Below, piece by piece: positions 32,234 through 43,684 of a DNA stretch of 64,000 bases (position 1 is the first letter of the stretch; every line of letters begins with the position of its first letter). The position numbers were made by a program, and so were the translations under genes. The notes below the pieces were generated by a model. That model saw only the letters and a list, made by a program, of their open reading frames with translations. It was not told the DNA's origin and made no database searches. This DNA is from Limnephilus marmoratus (Eukaryota; Arthropoda; Insecta; Trichoptera; Limnephilidae), in contig OU862913.1 in the NCBI GenBank assembly GCA_917880885.1, forward strand, positions 44,549,460 through 44,613,459, written 5' to 3'.

Positions 32234-35200
32234 TGTAATTTAACTTGTGTTACGTCTCTTAACTTCCACTAGTACACAAACTGAGAAGTGTCGGGTATCT
32301 TCCAATAAGTTGAAAGTTTGATTGATTATTAGTATATTCATTTGGTTATGGAGAATATTTACAAACGATATTAGACTGGTCAGACGTCCTTACTAGACTA
32401 GACTAGACTCTAAATAGTTCTGTCACTCCGGCGGGCAGACTGTTGTAACCGTTGGTGCTTAACCTCTGACGAGCCGGGGGTGAAGAGGCATCCTTCTTTC
32501 CCCTCGCCCTAATAAAGCACCACTTTGAATTTTGAATTGAATGTTTTGTTGATAAATTTTAAGCTATGGTATATTTTATTGACTGCAACACATTCACAAC
32601 ACAATAAACTATCCACTAAAATCACATTACTTGCATTTATTACGTAAATTAATAGGTTTTACGACGTTTTATTCGCGATACACACAGTAATTGCGACCGT
32701 TAATTCCGCGCCAAAATCTGACAGCGCAACATCATAGAAGAAATCGTATTAAAAATAATCCAGTGTGGCAATTCGGCTGAAATCTTCAAGACTACCCAGA
32801 GTAATGATGGCGCAAGCGATTTTGACACTGTTCTTCATACAAATGTCGTACATATAAGGGTCAAAATCGCAGACCAAAAGTTTTTCAGAGACAATATATT
32901 TCAAATATTTGAATTATTTTCTCGCGCATGCGCAAATGAGGCCCGCGTTTTCGAGTTCCTGGCACGTCACCGGTTAAGACACGAACGGCGATAGATGGTA
33001 CTCTTCTGATATATAACTCAGTTCTGCCATTTGTTGGGAAATTGTTACCCAGTAAAGAGTGTGTCAAATGTTAAGTGTAATTAAAGGATAAGCTTCGGGT
33101 TAAATTTGAGATTGAAAGGTATGTGGGTAATGTAAGATTGTATCTGCTAGCTTTATTTAAGGACGCCACTGGTTGTTAAACCAGGCTAACAGACGGTAAA
33201 GCATAATTCTCTATCAGGGCCTTGGGGATTAAATACTTTATAATCAATAAAGATTTTTAATAATGAAAAGAAAGACAGTATTCATATAACAGAGTTGATA
33301 TTATATTTCAAATATAACAAATAAAAATCAGTTAACCAAGAACAATTAAAAATTATTATAATGTAACACTCACCCAAGGATCAACCAAAAATCTATTCTA
33401 GCTAAAATTTATACTCAAGTCCGATAGCAATAGAGATTGAGCCAGTACCAGATCCAGACCAGTGCCATGGTCAAATTAGCCGCATTCCATGCGAAATGTT
33501 GATGGATCTTCAAGTTTATTATAATTTTTCTCCAAATATGTCCGATAGACGCAAAGATATTTAAATACAGAAGAGATATGCTATGGTGTCCGCGCAACTG
33601 TCGCCGAACTACGCGCTAATTAGCGTAGTTTTCATACAAAAAGAATTTGTTCATTTCGTTGATTTTTTGAAAATGTGCATTAATATTGGTTAACAATATA
33701 TTTTGAATAAGGAAAGAATTCGTTCATTTAGTTTAACGTTCGTTTGGTTTATTCGTTAATTATTTGTTCTTTTAGTTTATTTGTTAATTGGTAAACAATA
33801 TCGGCGACACCCGGAAGCGCAGACCCACATAGTAAAAACAGCAGATAGCACATCTACTTATATTCCAATATCTTTGGATAGACGGTTACATCGAGGAAAT
33901 TTCCGAGTTTGTAAAATATTATTTTTATAAGTTTCTTTCACTGCAGGAAAATACTGTTGAATCCCGGTCAGTTAAATTCTTTATAGATTCTTTCGGTTTC
34001 ACGCCATTTTAAACTTGTAGGTAGCGGAACACACGGGATATAATTTTACATTCCGTAAGTTTTCAACAAATTTCAAATATGGTTTAATGAAACTGCATTT
34101 TATATAACATCGGAAAATATACAATGACCTTTCGAAAAGGAGTCCACCTCTCTATCTCTAGACTGCTTCCCAAATAAAGTCCCAGCTCTAAGGAAAAAAT
34201 GACTTTTTATAACCTCTGATTTCAAAAATAATTGAATGGCCCAAAGTTCTATATTTAAAGAAAAATCAACTGGCGTTTTAAACCAAACAAATAATGAAAA
34301 ATAAGGGGTACGTGACTAGACTTAATTGTGATGAAATGTAGTTAAATATTTCATAACATTATGGCAGAACTTTGTATTGAAAACTAAGCTATGGACATCT
34401 ATTGAAAGAAGGTGAAACTATAGGATAATCAATACACTACAACTTGTTTTTAAATAAGATTAAAAAATGAACCCCCTAATAACTTAAAAATTTGAATGCA
34501 TAATTTCAATTGCAATGAACTTGTTAAAGTTGGTATACAGTGGTGGATTGGGATTTTTAAGGAGGCACAGTGCTAAGATTGAACAATACACCATTATTGA
34601 GGTTATTTTAACCACTCGAACCCTTGTTTTCACGATAACATAACATTACCAAACATACGTATGAGGCATACCTGAGTTATTAATTGGAATATTGAAAAAG
34701 ATATATACATATAGGATGTAACAGCACGTAAATGAAGGATTTTAACCAGCGATTCCGAGCTTATTACAAATAAAAAATGTAGTTTTTAAGGCCAAGTGTA
34801 ATCATTTTTTAATTTGAAATAATGATTATATTATTACGCAAATCGATAAACATAATGTTTTTAATAAGAAAAATATTTTTTATACATTTTAAAAATTAAC
34901 ATAGGCTTAGCATTTATCAAAATCAAGTCAGAAATACGACCTTATTCTGACCATTTTTCGTATGTTTTAAAAAATATTTTTAATTGCTGAATATCCTCAA
35001 AGTATACCTTCAGGGGTTTTCTTTAAAACCTCGTAAAGGAATTTAAAGAAAGAAAAATTAATATGTTTTTAATTTTTTTTTTTCATAAACACCAATTTTC
35101 GTGTATTTTTAAACGCTGATAATAAATCTTCGGATTCGTTTATTTAAAAAAACGTTACGATAAATTGTTGGTATTATATTTTTTCCATTTTTTAAAGACA

Positions 35201-36002
35201 ATTTTATAATTTAAAACTTCAATTTAACAATGAAAACCGGGAACTTTAATTACTAGCAAAAGCCCTCCGTCGTGTGGCGCCCATTTATCTTTCTGTTTAC
35301 GGTAAGATTTGAAACTAAAAGCTTTTTTCAAATTATTTCAAAAGATGGCAGTAATCAATCGCGGTGAAAATCTAAGATATTATTATGTTCATTTTTGGAG
35401 AGACAATTTCATCCATCTGCCTATACATGCTGGTACCTATTCGTTTTATGGTATGATTTGTGCATGGTGTTTTACCATTTGAGAATAATTGTGCATGGTC
35501 AATGGTGTTTGACCATCATAAACGATAATAAATCAGTAGGTATAGGATCTCTGTCTTGACACATAACTCCGTGCTAACAATTAATTCTGACGAATCCGAC
35601 GGAAACATAAAATGTGATCATGATCCGTTGTTAGTTTTTTACGGTTTTTTTTGTAGGTTTCAAAGGTCATTTTGAAATAGATGGATTGTAAAAAAAAAGT
35701 TTTTGGTGGACTGATTTTTTAAAGTTTCTTGATGTGTAATGGCTTAGTACGATAAAAAGTTATAAATTTACATATTTATACTTTTGCTTGTGGTTTTATC
35801 AAATAGGTCCATAGTTAGGTACCTATTGTCCTAATACAATCCTTATTTGTATGTACCTACATTAAGTTTAAAACATTTTTTAAAAATTGAATAAATTACA
35901 CATGTTGGTAAATTAGAGTTAAATTTATTTACATTTCCTCATAATTTTATTTGCTTTGGTATTATAAAAATAATGAAAATAGTGAATAACAGGACGTAGT
36001 AG
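32234..36002. other. Long stretch without recognisable genes
   Basis: No exon, transposase or RT motif was found in 3.8 kb. At 32480-32545 there is a 'ctaataaagcaccactttga' and 'attttgaattgaa' tail that resembles a LINE 3' terminus. At 34544 a CAGTGGTGGATTGGG motif looks like a hAT end but has no partner. The rest is A/T-rich. Confidence 0.5.
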
Positions 36003-36226
36003 GTAGTTACTCTCAGTATCGCCCTGGTGTAAGACCACCAAACAGAATTGATACGTTACTTGAAATGGTTTTAGCCGTGTTTGGTGACCAGATCTAAATA
36101 GCTAGCTACTTCCCCACCTTCCGCTTCCCCATTTCCTTCCCCTTCCCACTACCTTCAGCCTCACAATATACCCCAATTTGGGGATTCCATAGTCTCATTG
36201 GCTCCAGACGGGAGCAGTTGGGGCTT
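36003..36226 (+). mobile_element. SINE-A, headless copy
   Basis: Body from 'actctcagtatcgccctggt' to 'cgggagcagttggggct'. The tRNA head and poly-A tail are absent. It leads directly into SINE-B fragments. Confidence 0.8.
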
Positions 36227-36230
36227 GTGG

Positions 36231-36355
36231 TGACTTATGGCAGAGGTGTTGGTTATCCAATAAATGGTGCCGGGGCAGCGGCACCCACACCCACCTCCCA
36301 AATTTATTGGATAACCAGCAACAGGGGGTTCACTACGTTTCTTGACTTGTTTGTG
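36231..36355. mobile_element. Two head-to-head SINE-B 5' fragments
   Basis: 36231-36302 is reversed ('ggcagaggtgttggttatcc', 'cggcacccacacccacct') and 36303-36355 is forward ('atttattggataaccagcaa'). They meet at the 5' end of the element. Confidence 0.65.
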
Positions 36356-36392
36356 ACGTCACACTAGAGGGAAGGGGGTCCCACAATTTTTT

Positions 36393-36796
36393 TATATGAA
36401 TACCGCACAAGAGTGCCATTGAGTCTGCTCCCGCCTGGAGCCAGTGAGATTATGGCATCCCCGATTGGGGTATGTTGTGAGGCTGAAGGTAGCGGGGAGG
36501 GGAAGGAGATGGGGAAGAGGAAGGTGGGCAAGTACCTATTATTCAGGTCAGCAAACACGGCTAAAAGCCATTTCGAGCAACGTTTCAATTCTGAATGATG
36601 GTCTCACACCAGGTCGATACTGAGAGTATCACCCACTCTGGAACGTGCCGCAAATATACTATATATTATTTTCAATGAATTAATTTTGAAATAACACAAA
36701 CTAATCGAATAAAATTTATTTGCCATGCCGGGATTCGAACCCGCTACTTTCAGATTGCGAGTGAAGAGCCTGACCGCTAGACCACGCCAGCCGTCA
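36393..36796 (-). mobile_element. SINE-A, full-length copy
   Basis: Reversed copy from 'gaataccgcacaagagtgcc' through 'ccccgattggggtatgttgt' and 'tgaatgatggtctcacacca' to the tRNA-like head 'gccgggattcgaacccgcta'. The flanking 'gtcaaatgtcaaatg' to its right is a short direct repeat. Confidence 0.88.
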
Positions 36797-37192
36797 AATG
36801 TCAAATGCCAAATGTGACGATGCGTGACAGGGACGGGGGGGGGGAGGGTCAAAAAAACGTAATTTGTAGATGGCCCCTTATGAGGTATTCACAATGAAAA
36901 TAAAAAAAAGTTCCTTTTTTATTTTCGTTATGTAGGCCTATCGCTAGGTATTTATAAGGTCTATATATATAACAATCTGAATTCGGAAACGTGGTCTTTC
37001 AACAGGGTCATTTAGGTAACATACCGTGCACAAATCATGCCATTGCCACGTGGTCGTGAGCTTTCAAATGTTTTGAGTCTAAGACTGCGTTTTTCAAAAA
37101 GAGAATTCTCATTGATGTTTGTTTGTGTCGTAAAAAAAAGAATTTTGAAGTATTTATAGTACCTACGTCAAATGTGCTAAGTACTAATACCA
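36797..37192. other. No gene seen
   Basis: Contains a G-run (36834-36845) and A/T-rich sequence only. Confidence 0.5.
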
Positions 37193-37440
37193 TACTTACG
37201 GCACGTTCCAGAGTGGAAGATACCAGTATCGCCCTGGTGTAAGACCACCGAACAGAATTGAAGCGTTACTTGAAATGGCCTTAGACGTGTTTGGTGACCA
37301 GATCTGAGGTACTTCCCCACCTTCCTCTTCCCCATCTCCTTCCCCTTCCCGCTACCTTCAGCCTCACAACATTGGGGATGCCATAGTCTCACTGACTCCA
37401 GACGGGAGCAGTTGGCACTTTGTGCGATATTCACATAAAT
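37193..37440 (+). mobile_element. SINE-A, headless copy
   Basis: From 'ggcacgttccagagtggaag' to 'gcgatattcacataaatg'. The 'ccccaattggggatgcc' palindrome is shortened to 'acattggggatgcc'. It is followed at 37479-37525 by a small SINE-B-like piece ('ggcgggtatgcagacgcatc'). Confidence 0.8.
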
Positions 37441-37525
37441 GTTTTTTTAATCTAAAAAACGGTCAACGTATAATTTGGGAGGCGGGTATGCAGACGCATC
37501 CGTCGCCAAGACCCGGACAAACAAC

Positions 37526-38342
37526 ACCCTTGCAACGAAAATATGAAAGAGAAAAAGTCCCATTTGTCACCGTTATCTTTTTGTATTTTTCTGTGCCCCG
37601 TCCTCTTCCTCCCTGCCGCTAAAGTATATAAAATACATGTCGTTGTAAAGGACCACCACGTCCAAGTTTTGCTATGGTGATAAAATTAACGAAAAATATA
37701 ATTTCATGGAGTTCAGGTAGTAGGACACGTGCGCTGTAGCATCTGGTAGCAACCCTAGCCGCCCGAATCCTGCTGTGACGTGACCACTCGGTGATAGGAT
37801 GTGTGACATGTTGAAATAAATATAATATTTATTTTTCTAGGGGCATCTTTCGGATTTTAACGAAACTTTTTGAAAACAAAATAATCTCAAAATGAATGAC
37901 AGAGACCGTTTTGTCCGCCAGATTGCTCTGATGCTGTTTTGTACTAATATTATACCTATTCCTCTTCGCGTTAATTTGCTGTCCAATGATATATTTTTTC
38001 CAAATTAAAAATATTTTTCCATCACAAGTCGCAACTGAGTGTTAGGAGAGTGGCAGCACGGTATCACAGGAAACAGTGCACGTATCACGCGATCTCGTCG
38101 CGATGGTACCTATTTGAGTGGAATCAGTGACGAAGTGCGATTGAATTTTTTTGTTTGTTTTAAAAAATATATATCATCGGATAGCAAAATGATATGTAAT
38201 TTTCTTATTCCAAATATTAATATATAAAATAAAGTACTTAAGTGTACCCACATTGTTTTGTGGAATGGTATAATATAATAATATGAATAAAGGTAGGTGT
38301 AGAATTAGAAAACTGATGAAAGATCAGCTCAGTAGGGAGGTT
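37526..38342. other. Region downstream of the NLR-like gene
   Basis: This should include the 3' UTR of the minus-strand gene. I see no canonical AATAAA on the minus strand in the first 400 bp after the stop, so the polyadenylation site is unplaced. No other gene is supported. Confidence 0.45.
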
Positions 38343-41300
38343 TTATGTGATGGGGTCACCACTTGGGGTCTCGATGCTCTTCAGATGATTTAATCTATCT
38401 GCATCAGTGACGTAGTCCAGGGGAGTCTTGCCATCATGATCCAAAATGTCTCGGTCTGCTCCAGCTTCGATTAGACATATTGCCATTGTCCATTTTTTCC
38501 TCTCTATGGCGAAGTGTAGGAGAGTCTTGCCGGTGTAATCCGAAAACTTGAAGTCTGCTCCATGTTCGAGGAGATACTTAACAATGTCCTGGTTATCAGT
38601 GTTATCACTCTTCACCGCAATGGACAGGGCGGTCCGCCCAACATAATCACGGGCATTTAACCTGGCTCCTTGTTGATGCAGCAATTTTACCAGTTCAATA
38701 TGGCCTCCCTTCGCAGCACAGTGCAATGGGGTCATCTTATCACTATCTCGCGAGTTCACAACATCGCGGTTTATTTGAATGAACTGTTTGACCAGCCCGT
38801 AATTGCCCACCCTAGATTCTATGTTTATAGCTGTATCACCACATATTCGAGCAAGCGGCAAGAACTTGCGCTCTACTATGTGGTTCTGCTCGTCTAAAAT
38901 GAAATTGTTGATTAATTTTCTTCTTTTTTGTTGTCTGTCTCCAGAAAGGAATATATTTTGAAAAACTTTAAAACGCTTTATAGCTAACTTAACCCAGTTT
39001 TTTTCACTGTGTGCGCATGTGAGCAGAGAATACAAAGAATCAGAAAAACGTGGAAGCAATTGATCCTTAAATAAGGCGTACAAAAGAAGCTTATATATTA
39101 ATTCATAAGACAAATGGGAGACGTTTAGCATTTGTTTTATACCCTTTTTAATAGGTAAAGTGCTTTGAAAATCATCAGGATTAAATGGACAGAGAATTTC
39201 TAAACTTGTTTTCAGGGCCGTATTCCCGTCATAGTTCCGAGCGAGCAGAAACGATTCAAAATGCTCCCGGAATTGTTTCGTCACCAAGCCGCCGAGTAAC
39301 AAGTCAATTATATTTGTATTTCCTTCCTCGACAGCCACATGCAATGCTGTTTCACCGTTCTCACCACGGAATGCTTCAGCATCCTTAGACCAACACTTGC
39401 TCATGTTATCGTACAATAATTGTTTAGACTCTTTCTCCAATGGTTCTTCTGCTAGATGTTCATCCATAAACATCCTCACGACCTTGAAGTCTGTGTTGAT
39501 CAGCAGTTTGCCCAGGAACCATTCTTCGATGGGTAGATACATGTAGCGGAAGTTGTCTCGTCTCAGCCAGAGAACGAGGAGTTGGGAAGAGAAGTATTCG
39601 GCAAAGGTGCGGTGGATGAAGTCACAATGATTTTCACGCTTCCATTGAGTCAGTCCAAATCTGTTCATTTCATTATAATCTGTTGCACCTGTTGGGAGAT
39701 ATTTCTTTTGGAACTCCGGATCGAGGATTTTAAATGCCAGGACACGATGATTCACTATTAGCGTGTCACATAACGTATTGCTATCATAAGAAGAAAATGA
39801 AATCTTTTCTTTAAGGAAAATGTCACGTTTCACACTAGTAAATTTTTCGAACAAATTGTACACATTGTTCATTCCGATGATGTTTGGGATAGTTTCCGCA
39901 TTGCTGCTGAACTGCTCGGCTTGTTGGAGGAAAGCCTCCGCTAACATCCTCGTATGCAGAGGAATTCCAATCAGCCTGATGGTGTCGCCACCGATCATCT
40001 TGTGGGCGGCTTGATACAGGTGCTGGGCAAACAGCTGCAGCTTCTCCTTTTTCTGCCCCAGAACTGCGTGAGAATGCCAAAACTCTACCAGGAATTTCAA
40101 TTGGATTTTTTCAGTAATCACCTCAAATTTAGTGGCGACGGTAGAAAGTTGGTTTACCAAAACATTTTCGTGGCTGTCCCGGGTGGTCACTATGATCTTA
40201 GCAGTAGTCTCATTTTTTAGAAACTGACAGAGATTGAGTATCTTCTCCACAGTGTCCTCGTCTCTCATCTCATCAAACCCGTCCAGTAAGACATGAATCT
40301 GCCGGGAACCTTGGCTCTGCAGGCAGAACTGCAATAAGCTAAGCGTGGCTGATTCACAACTGGCGCCTGCCAAAAAGTGTGCCACCGATTTTACACTCAT
40401 CTGCTCCGGCAAGTTCTTGATGTCTGCTGGGCGGTCTCTCAGATTTATCCTAAATACCCAGGAGTTGTCCAAGTGACGGGACAGGCTGGTGAGGGTGAGG
40501 GAGGTCGATTTGCCCATTCCTGGCAGATCGGAAATGATAACAACCTTGCGGGCACACAGGTCTTCCTCACTTAGCAGCCGGCTACTCAGACATGGGAGCA
40601 AGCTATCAAGTGACCCCTGCGAGTCTCGCCATACCAACAGGTAGTCCTCTCCTTCCTTCACTACCTCTAAAGTGTGTCTAACACGTAGATCGATTCCTTT
40701 CACATTTTCTGTCTTAGTCGAGTTTTGAAAAAGTTTAAACTTTAAGTTGGTAGAAAATAAGTTTTCAACCTCGGAAGAAGCTTTTAAATAGCGCATTAGT
40801 GTTGCTTTGTCAGTAACACCCACAAATACAAACAGATCAACATAATTTCGTTTTTGTACAAGTTTTTTAACATCAACAACTGATTGATCGTGGAATTGTC
40901 TGGACAAAAAAAATGAACGGTTGTATATTTGCTTAAGGTATAATCGACCATCAGTTACAGTTAACCAGTAAGCAATGTGAACAGATGAGTCCTCGAGGCA
41001 GGCTTGGCGGAAGTCTTCCTCACTACTTCCGGAGACGTCGCGCACTCTTTTTCCCGCTCTCGGCACTTCCTGCAGCTGAAGCTCAGGCAGTTGCCGGACG
41101 TTGCTGCTCACAAACAGAGTGCACGTCTTCTCGAGGAGTAGTTTGGTCAAACTATCTTTATTAACTTCCCTATTTATTTTTGAAAACATCACATCTAATT
41201 GATCAAACTTCAGCAGATTGTTAGGAATATTTAAATTAAAACTATCGCCCATTAACAAGTCTTTCAGAAAAGGTTTCAACACATCATCTATAGAGACAGA

Positions 41301-43085
41301 AGACTGGCAATTCTCTCCCAGTAATTTATTCAAACTCATTGCCTGTTCGCCGAGGATTATAAACTCTTTAGAGAGTAGTTCCCGTCTAGACGTATCTTTC
41401 AGATCTTTGAGTGTAAATTCCAAGCACTTCTGCGCTGAACGAGGCCAGCAACTAATGGCCAATTGTTGTTGAAAATTATCAACCAATCTAAACAAGTCAG
41501 GGTTTTTCTGAGAAACGATCACGGCTTTCTTTTTGGTGTGCTCTTTAAATTTTAAAAATACATTTTCTAAGACTTCTTCAACCAGTGTTATGTCTGTGGT
41601 GGAGTCAATACTTATAACAAATAAATTTAAGCGATCATTAGTCAAAGGCAAAGATTTAGATTTAGTTTTGAGAATCTTGTTCAGCTTCAGCAATTTTTTC
41701 CAATTCAAAAATATGCAGTCATCTATGTCTGGGTAACCACTTAAAAGAATGTTGTATATCCTGGCCATCTCCAGGCTGCAGTCAGCTGCCTGAACATACA
41801 GAACGCGGGTGGTGTTGTTGGTGAACTCACACAGGCTGAAGGGGTCTTCACAGTCTGGCAGGAGCGCTATGGAGTCCAGGCACTCGTTACTGAACATGTC
41901 CAACAGGACACTCGGTACTGTAATTGTTATCTGGTCCTTCATCGCATCCTGCAGCCCGCGAGAAAACCATCGCAGCGAATTCTTTATGTTTTTTAAAAAC
42001 TGCTTTGAATTTATCTCATTATCCAAGATGATAGTTTTCTCTTTTCTGTTTATCTGAAAGTTGAGTTTGGTATCAAAGAAGTTTTGAATTTCGTTCTGTA
42101 TAATTTGGTTTTGTTTTATCATTCTTAACAATTTCACTAAATCTAGCTCTGCTTCGGAGAAATAGTGCAACCTGATACTCTTTCTCAAGTCGAGTTCCCT
42201 GCTTCCTAGTGGCCATCCTTTAACGTAGTATAGTTGCACGTCGCCACCTCTAAAGGCTTCAGTAAAGTATTTGATTCCGTGCTTAAAAATCGACATAAAC
42301 CTAAACCTATCAACTTGGTTGGAATTAATCTGGTACATGGTGCCAACGTGATATCCGTTGGTATTCACAGAGTTGACCGCGATGAAAAGTGTGGTTATGT
42401 CCAAACTACGAAATATAGAACACGGGTTATAATCGCAAATTAAATAGTCCTGCTGAATTTTTAGAACCATGTGTTTCACCCCTGGACTGTCAAATACGAC
42501 CGTGTGCGCATGAATGCCTTCGTCGATGCTAGAAACTCGAATAAACCCATCGCCCTGCCTCTTCAAGTGCTTCAGCGTTATAGCAGTGACCTGCGATATC
42601 CACCCGCCTAGAGAATGTCCCGTGACGGTCAGCGTGAAACGAACACCGTTCTGCTTGTTCAGGTCGAGGATTGCGCGCTTTATATCATCTCCCAAGGTGA
42701 TAGCCGAAAACATGTAATCTGTGTACTTGTTTAAAACAACTGACTTTAAATCTGCCCACACTGTTCCAAAAATCAAAGGGACTGTTCCACGATGGGCGAG
42801 GACTACTTGCTGCCGCGAGGAGTTAAAATAAAGGCAGCCGAAGTATCCTTTACTGCCATCCACAGTGGTCAACAGCTTCCAATCCTTCGGCAAGTCGCTG
42901 CAGTGGTCATCAGAAGTAAGGTCATCTTTGTCTAAATACACATCATTTGCAAAGATCGTCAAGTCTGCTGTACTGGGAAAGGGATCCAAATCCATCTTTT
43001 TGGTGTCATCTTTAATGGGGGGGACAGTTCTTAGGATATCCTTGAAATCTTTATTACTGTAAGTTAATTTTGTAACCTTAATCAT
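38343..43085 (-). CDS. NLR-like protein: lipase-NACHT-ankyrin, 1580 aa
   Basis: A single uninterrupted frame. The ATG at 43085 has A at -3, and the next in-frame codon upstream that matters is a stop, so no longer start exists in this exon. Residues about 40-260 resemble a class-3 lipase: AHRGT (97-101), the nucleophile elbow GHSLGG (156-161, Ser158), FDSPG (198-202) and HVGTMYQI (His246). The usual acidic residue before the His appears as Asn (VNSVNTNGYH). Residues 260-840 are not recognised. Residues about 845-1000 form a NACHT-type ATPase: Walker A DLPGMGKST (Lys859), Walker B VLLDGFDEM (Asp935, Asp938, Glu939) and a sensor-like IIVTTRD (Arg969). CDFIHRTFAEYFSSQLL (about 1154-1170) is the conserved block after the winged-helix region. 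Ankyrin repeats lie at 1242-1268 and 1448-1570 (MTPLHCAAKGGHIELVKLL and following). No signal peptide or membrane span is seen, so it is probably cytosolic. By analogy to NLRs, ligand sensing by the repeats and nucleotide-dependent assembly could switch on the hydrolase; this role is inference. It is visibly less AT-rich than its flanks. Confidence 0.93.
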   Translation of the reverse strand: MIKVTKLTYSNKDFKDILRTVPPIKDDTKKMDLDPFPSTADLTIFANDVYLDKDDLTSDDHCSDLPKDWKLLTTVDGSKGYFGCLYFNSSRQQVVLAHRGTVPLIFGTVWADLKSVVLNKYTDYMFSAITLGDDIKRAILDLNKQNGVRFTLTVTGHSLGGWISQVTAITLKHLKRQGDGFIRVSSIDEGIHAHTVVFDSPGVKHMVLKIQQDYLICDYNPCSIFRSLDITTLFIAVNSVNTNGYHVGTMYQINSNQVDRFRFMSIFKHGIKYFTEAFRGGDVQLYYVKGWPLGSRELDLRKSIRLHYFSEAELDLVKLLRMIKQNQIIQNEIQNFFDTKLNFQINRKEKTIILDNEINSKQFLKNIKNSLRWFSRGLQDAMKDQITITVPSVLLDMFSNECLDSIALLPDCEDPFSLCEFTNNTTRVLYVQAADCSLEMARIYNILLSGYPDIDDCIFLNWKKLLKLNKILKTKSKSLPLTNDRLNLFVISIDSTTDITLVEEVLENVFLKFKEHTKKKAVIVSQKNPDLFRLVDNFQQQLAISCWPRSAQKCLEFTLKDLKDTSRRELLSKEFIILGEQAMSLNKLLGENCQSSVSIDDVLKPFLKDLLMGDSFNLNIPNNLLKFDQLDVMFSKINREVNKDSLTKLLLEKTCTLFVSSNVRQLPELQLQEVPRAGKRVRDVSGSSEEDFRQACLEDSSVHIAYWLTVTDGRLYLKQIYNRSFFLSRQFHDQSVVDVKKLVQKRNYVDLFVFVGVTDKATLMRYLKASSEVENLFSTNLKFKLFQNSTKTENVKGIDLRVRHTLEVVKEGEDYLLVWRDSQGSLDSLLPCLSSRLLSEEDLCARKVVIISDLPGMGKSTSLTLTSLSRHLDNSWVFRINLRDRPADIKNLPEQMSVKSVAHFLAGASCESATLSLLQFCLQSQGSRQIHVLLDGFDEMRDEDTVEKILNLCQFLKNETTAKIIVTTRDSHENVLVNQLSTVATKFEVITEKIQLKFLVEFWHSHAVLGQKKEKLQLFAQHLYQAAHKMIGGDTIRLIGIPLHTRMLAEAFLQQAEQFSSNAETIPNIIGMNNVYNLFEKFTSVKRDIFLKEKISFSSYDSNTLCDTLIVNHRVLAFKILDPEFQKKYLPTGATDYNEMNRFGLTQWKRENHCDFIHRTFAEYFSSQLLVLWLRRDNFRYMYLPIEEWFLGKLLINTDFKVVRMFMDEHLAEEPLEKESKQLLYDNMSKCWSKDAEAFRGENGETALHVAVEEGNTNIIDLLLGGLVTKQFREHFESFLLARNYDGNTALKTSLEILCPFNPDDFQSTLPIKKGIKQMLNVSHLSYELIYKLLLYALFKDQLLPRFSDSLYSLLTCAHSEKNWVKLAIKRFKVFQNIFLSGDRQQKRRKLINNFILDEQNHIVERKFLPLARICGDTAINIESRVGNYGLVKQFIQINRDVVNSRDSDKMTPLHCAAKGGHIELVKLLHQQGARLNARDYVGRTALSIAVKSDNTDNQDIVKYLLEHGADFKFSDYTGKTLLHFAIERKKWTMAICLIEAGADRDILDHDGKTPLDYVTDADRLNHLKSIETPSGDPIT

Positions 43086-43248
43086 CTTGAAAAGCTTCTT
43101 CTTCCGGTGAGCTCTCCTATCAGAGGTTGGCTATCGTCAGGTCACTGCAGGTTGCAGTCTGGAACAACTCTGTGGAACTGCACTGGCACCAGTCACGTGG
43201 GATTGGATGAATGGATGGGAGTATTGAAGAGCGGGGATGAGTAGACAC
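43086..43248 (-). other. 5' UTR exon part of the NLR-like gene
   Basis: Upstream of the start codon the minus strand reads TTGATGTTTCAG followed by GTGTCTACTCATCCCCGC, a good polypyrimidine tract and acceptor at 43249-43250. An in-frame TAG lies about 50 bases before the ATG, so this exon is untranslated at least in part. A further upstream exon and promoter must lie beyond 43250 but were not located. Confidence 0.55.
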
Positions 43249-43684
43249 CTGAAACATCAGTAAAATCACTAATGACAATTCAGAATGATCTGCCATCACA
43301 CCCCCACCAACCAAAGTATTCAAGTTATTATACACATCGTATAGTACACAGTACACGCCAAACTTTAAGACCGGCCTGAACATAGTAAAATCCATTTTCG
43401 CGCAGTTCCTGTCTTTACAATGAACATAACCGAAAGATGCGTAAAAACATACATGCGACAGACAAAGGCGTGGGCGGGGGGACACGCCATTTTTCTGTCG
43501 TTAAACTGGCCTATTGAGATGATTTCTGATCAACATCGGGCCGGTCTTAAAATTTGGCTTGTACATTTTATTCTTATTAGTGCTAATTACATTACGTACC
43601 TTCCAGCGCCATGTGTTGAGAGTATCCTACCTAATTAATACTTGGAAAACGTTTGAAATCACAAGACACGTTTAATATGAATAT
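43249..43684. other. Upstream region of the NLR-like gene, no clear promoter
   Basis: Expected to hold a 5' intron and first exon. The reversed 121-codon frame here has no recognisable domain and probably is not coding. Confidence 0.4.

Noticed and set aside
34544..34590. hAT-like left end CAGTGGTGGATTGGG
   Set aside because: No complementary right end and no 8-bp duplication were found in the window.
38670..43062. Plus-strand frames of 61-88 codons opposite the NLR-like gene
   Set aside because: They are antisense shadows of a long, domain-bearing minus-strand frame.
43120..43485. 121-codon minus-strand frame upstream of the NLR-like gene
   Set aside because: It crosses a clear splice acceptor, is out of register with the main frame and has no recognisable domain.
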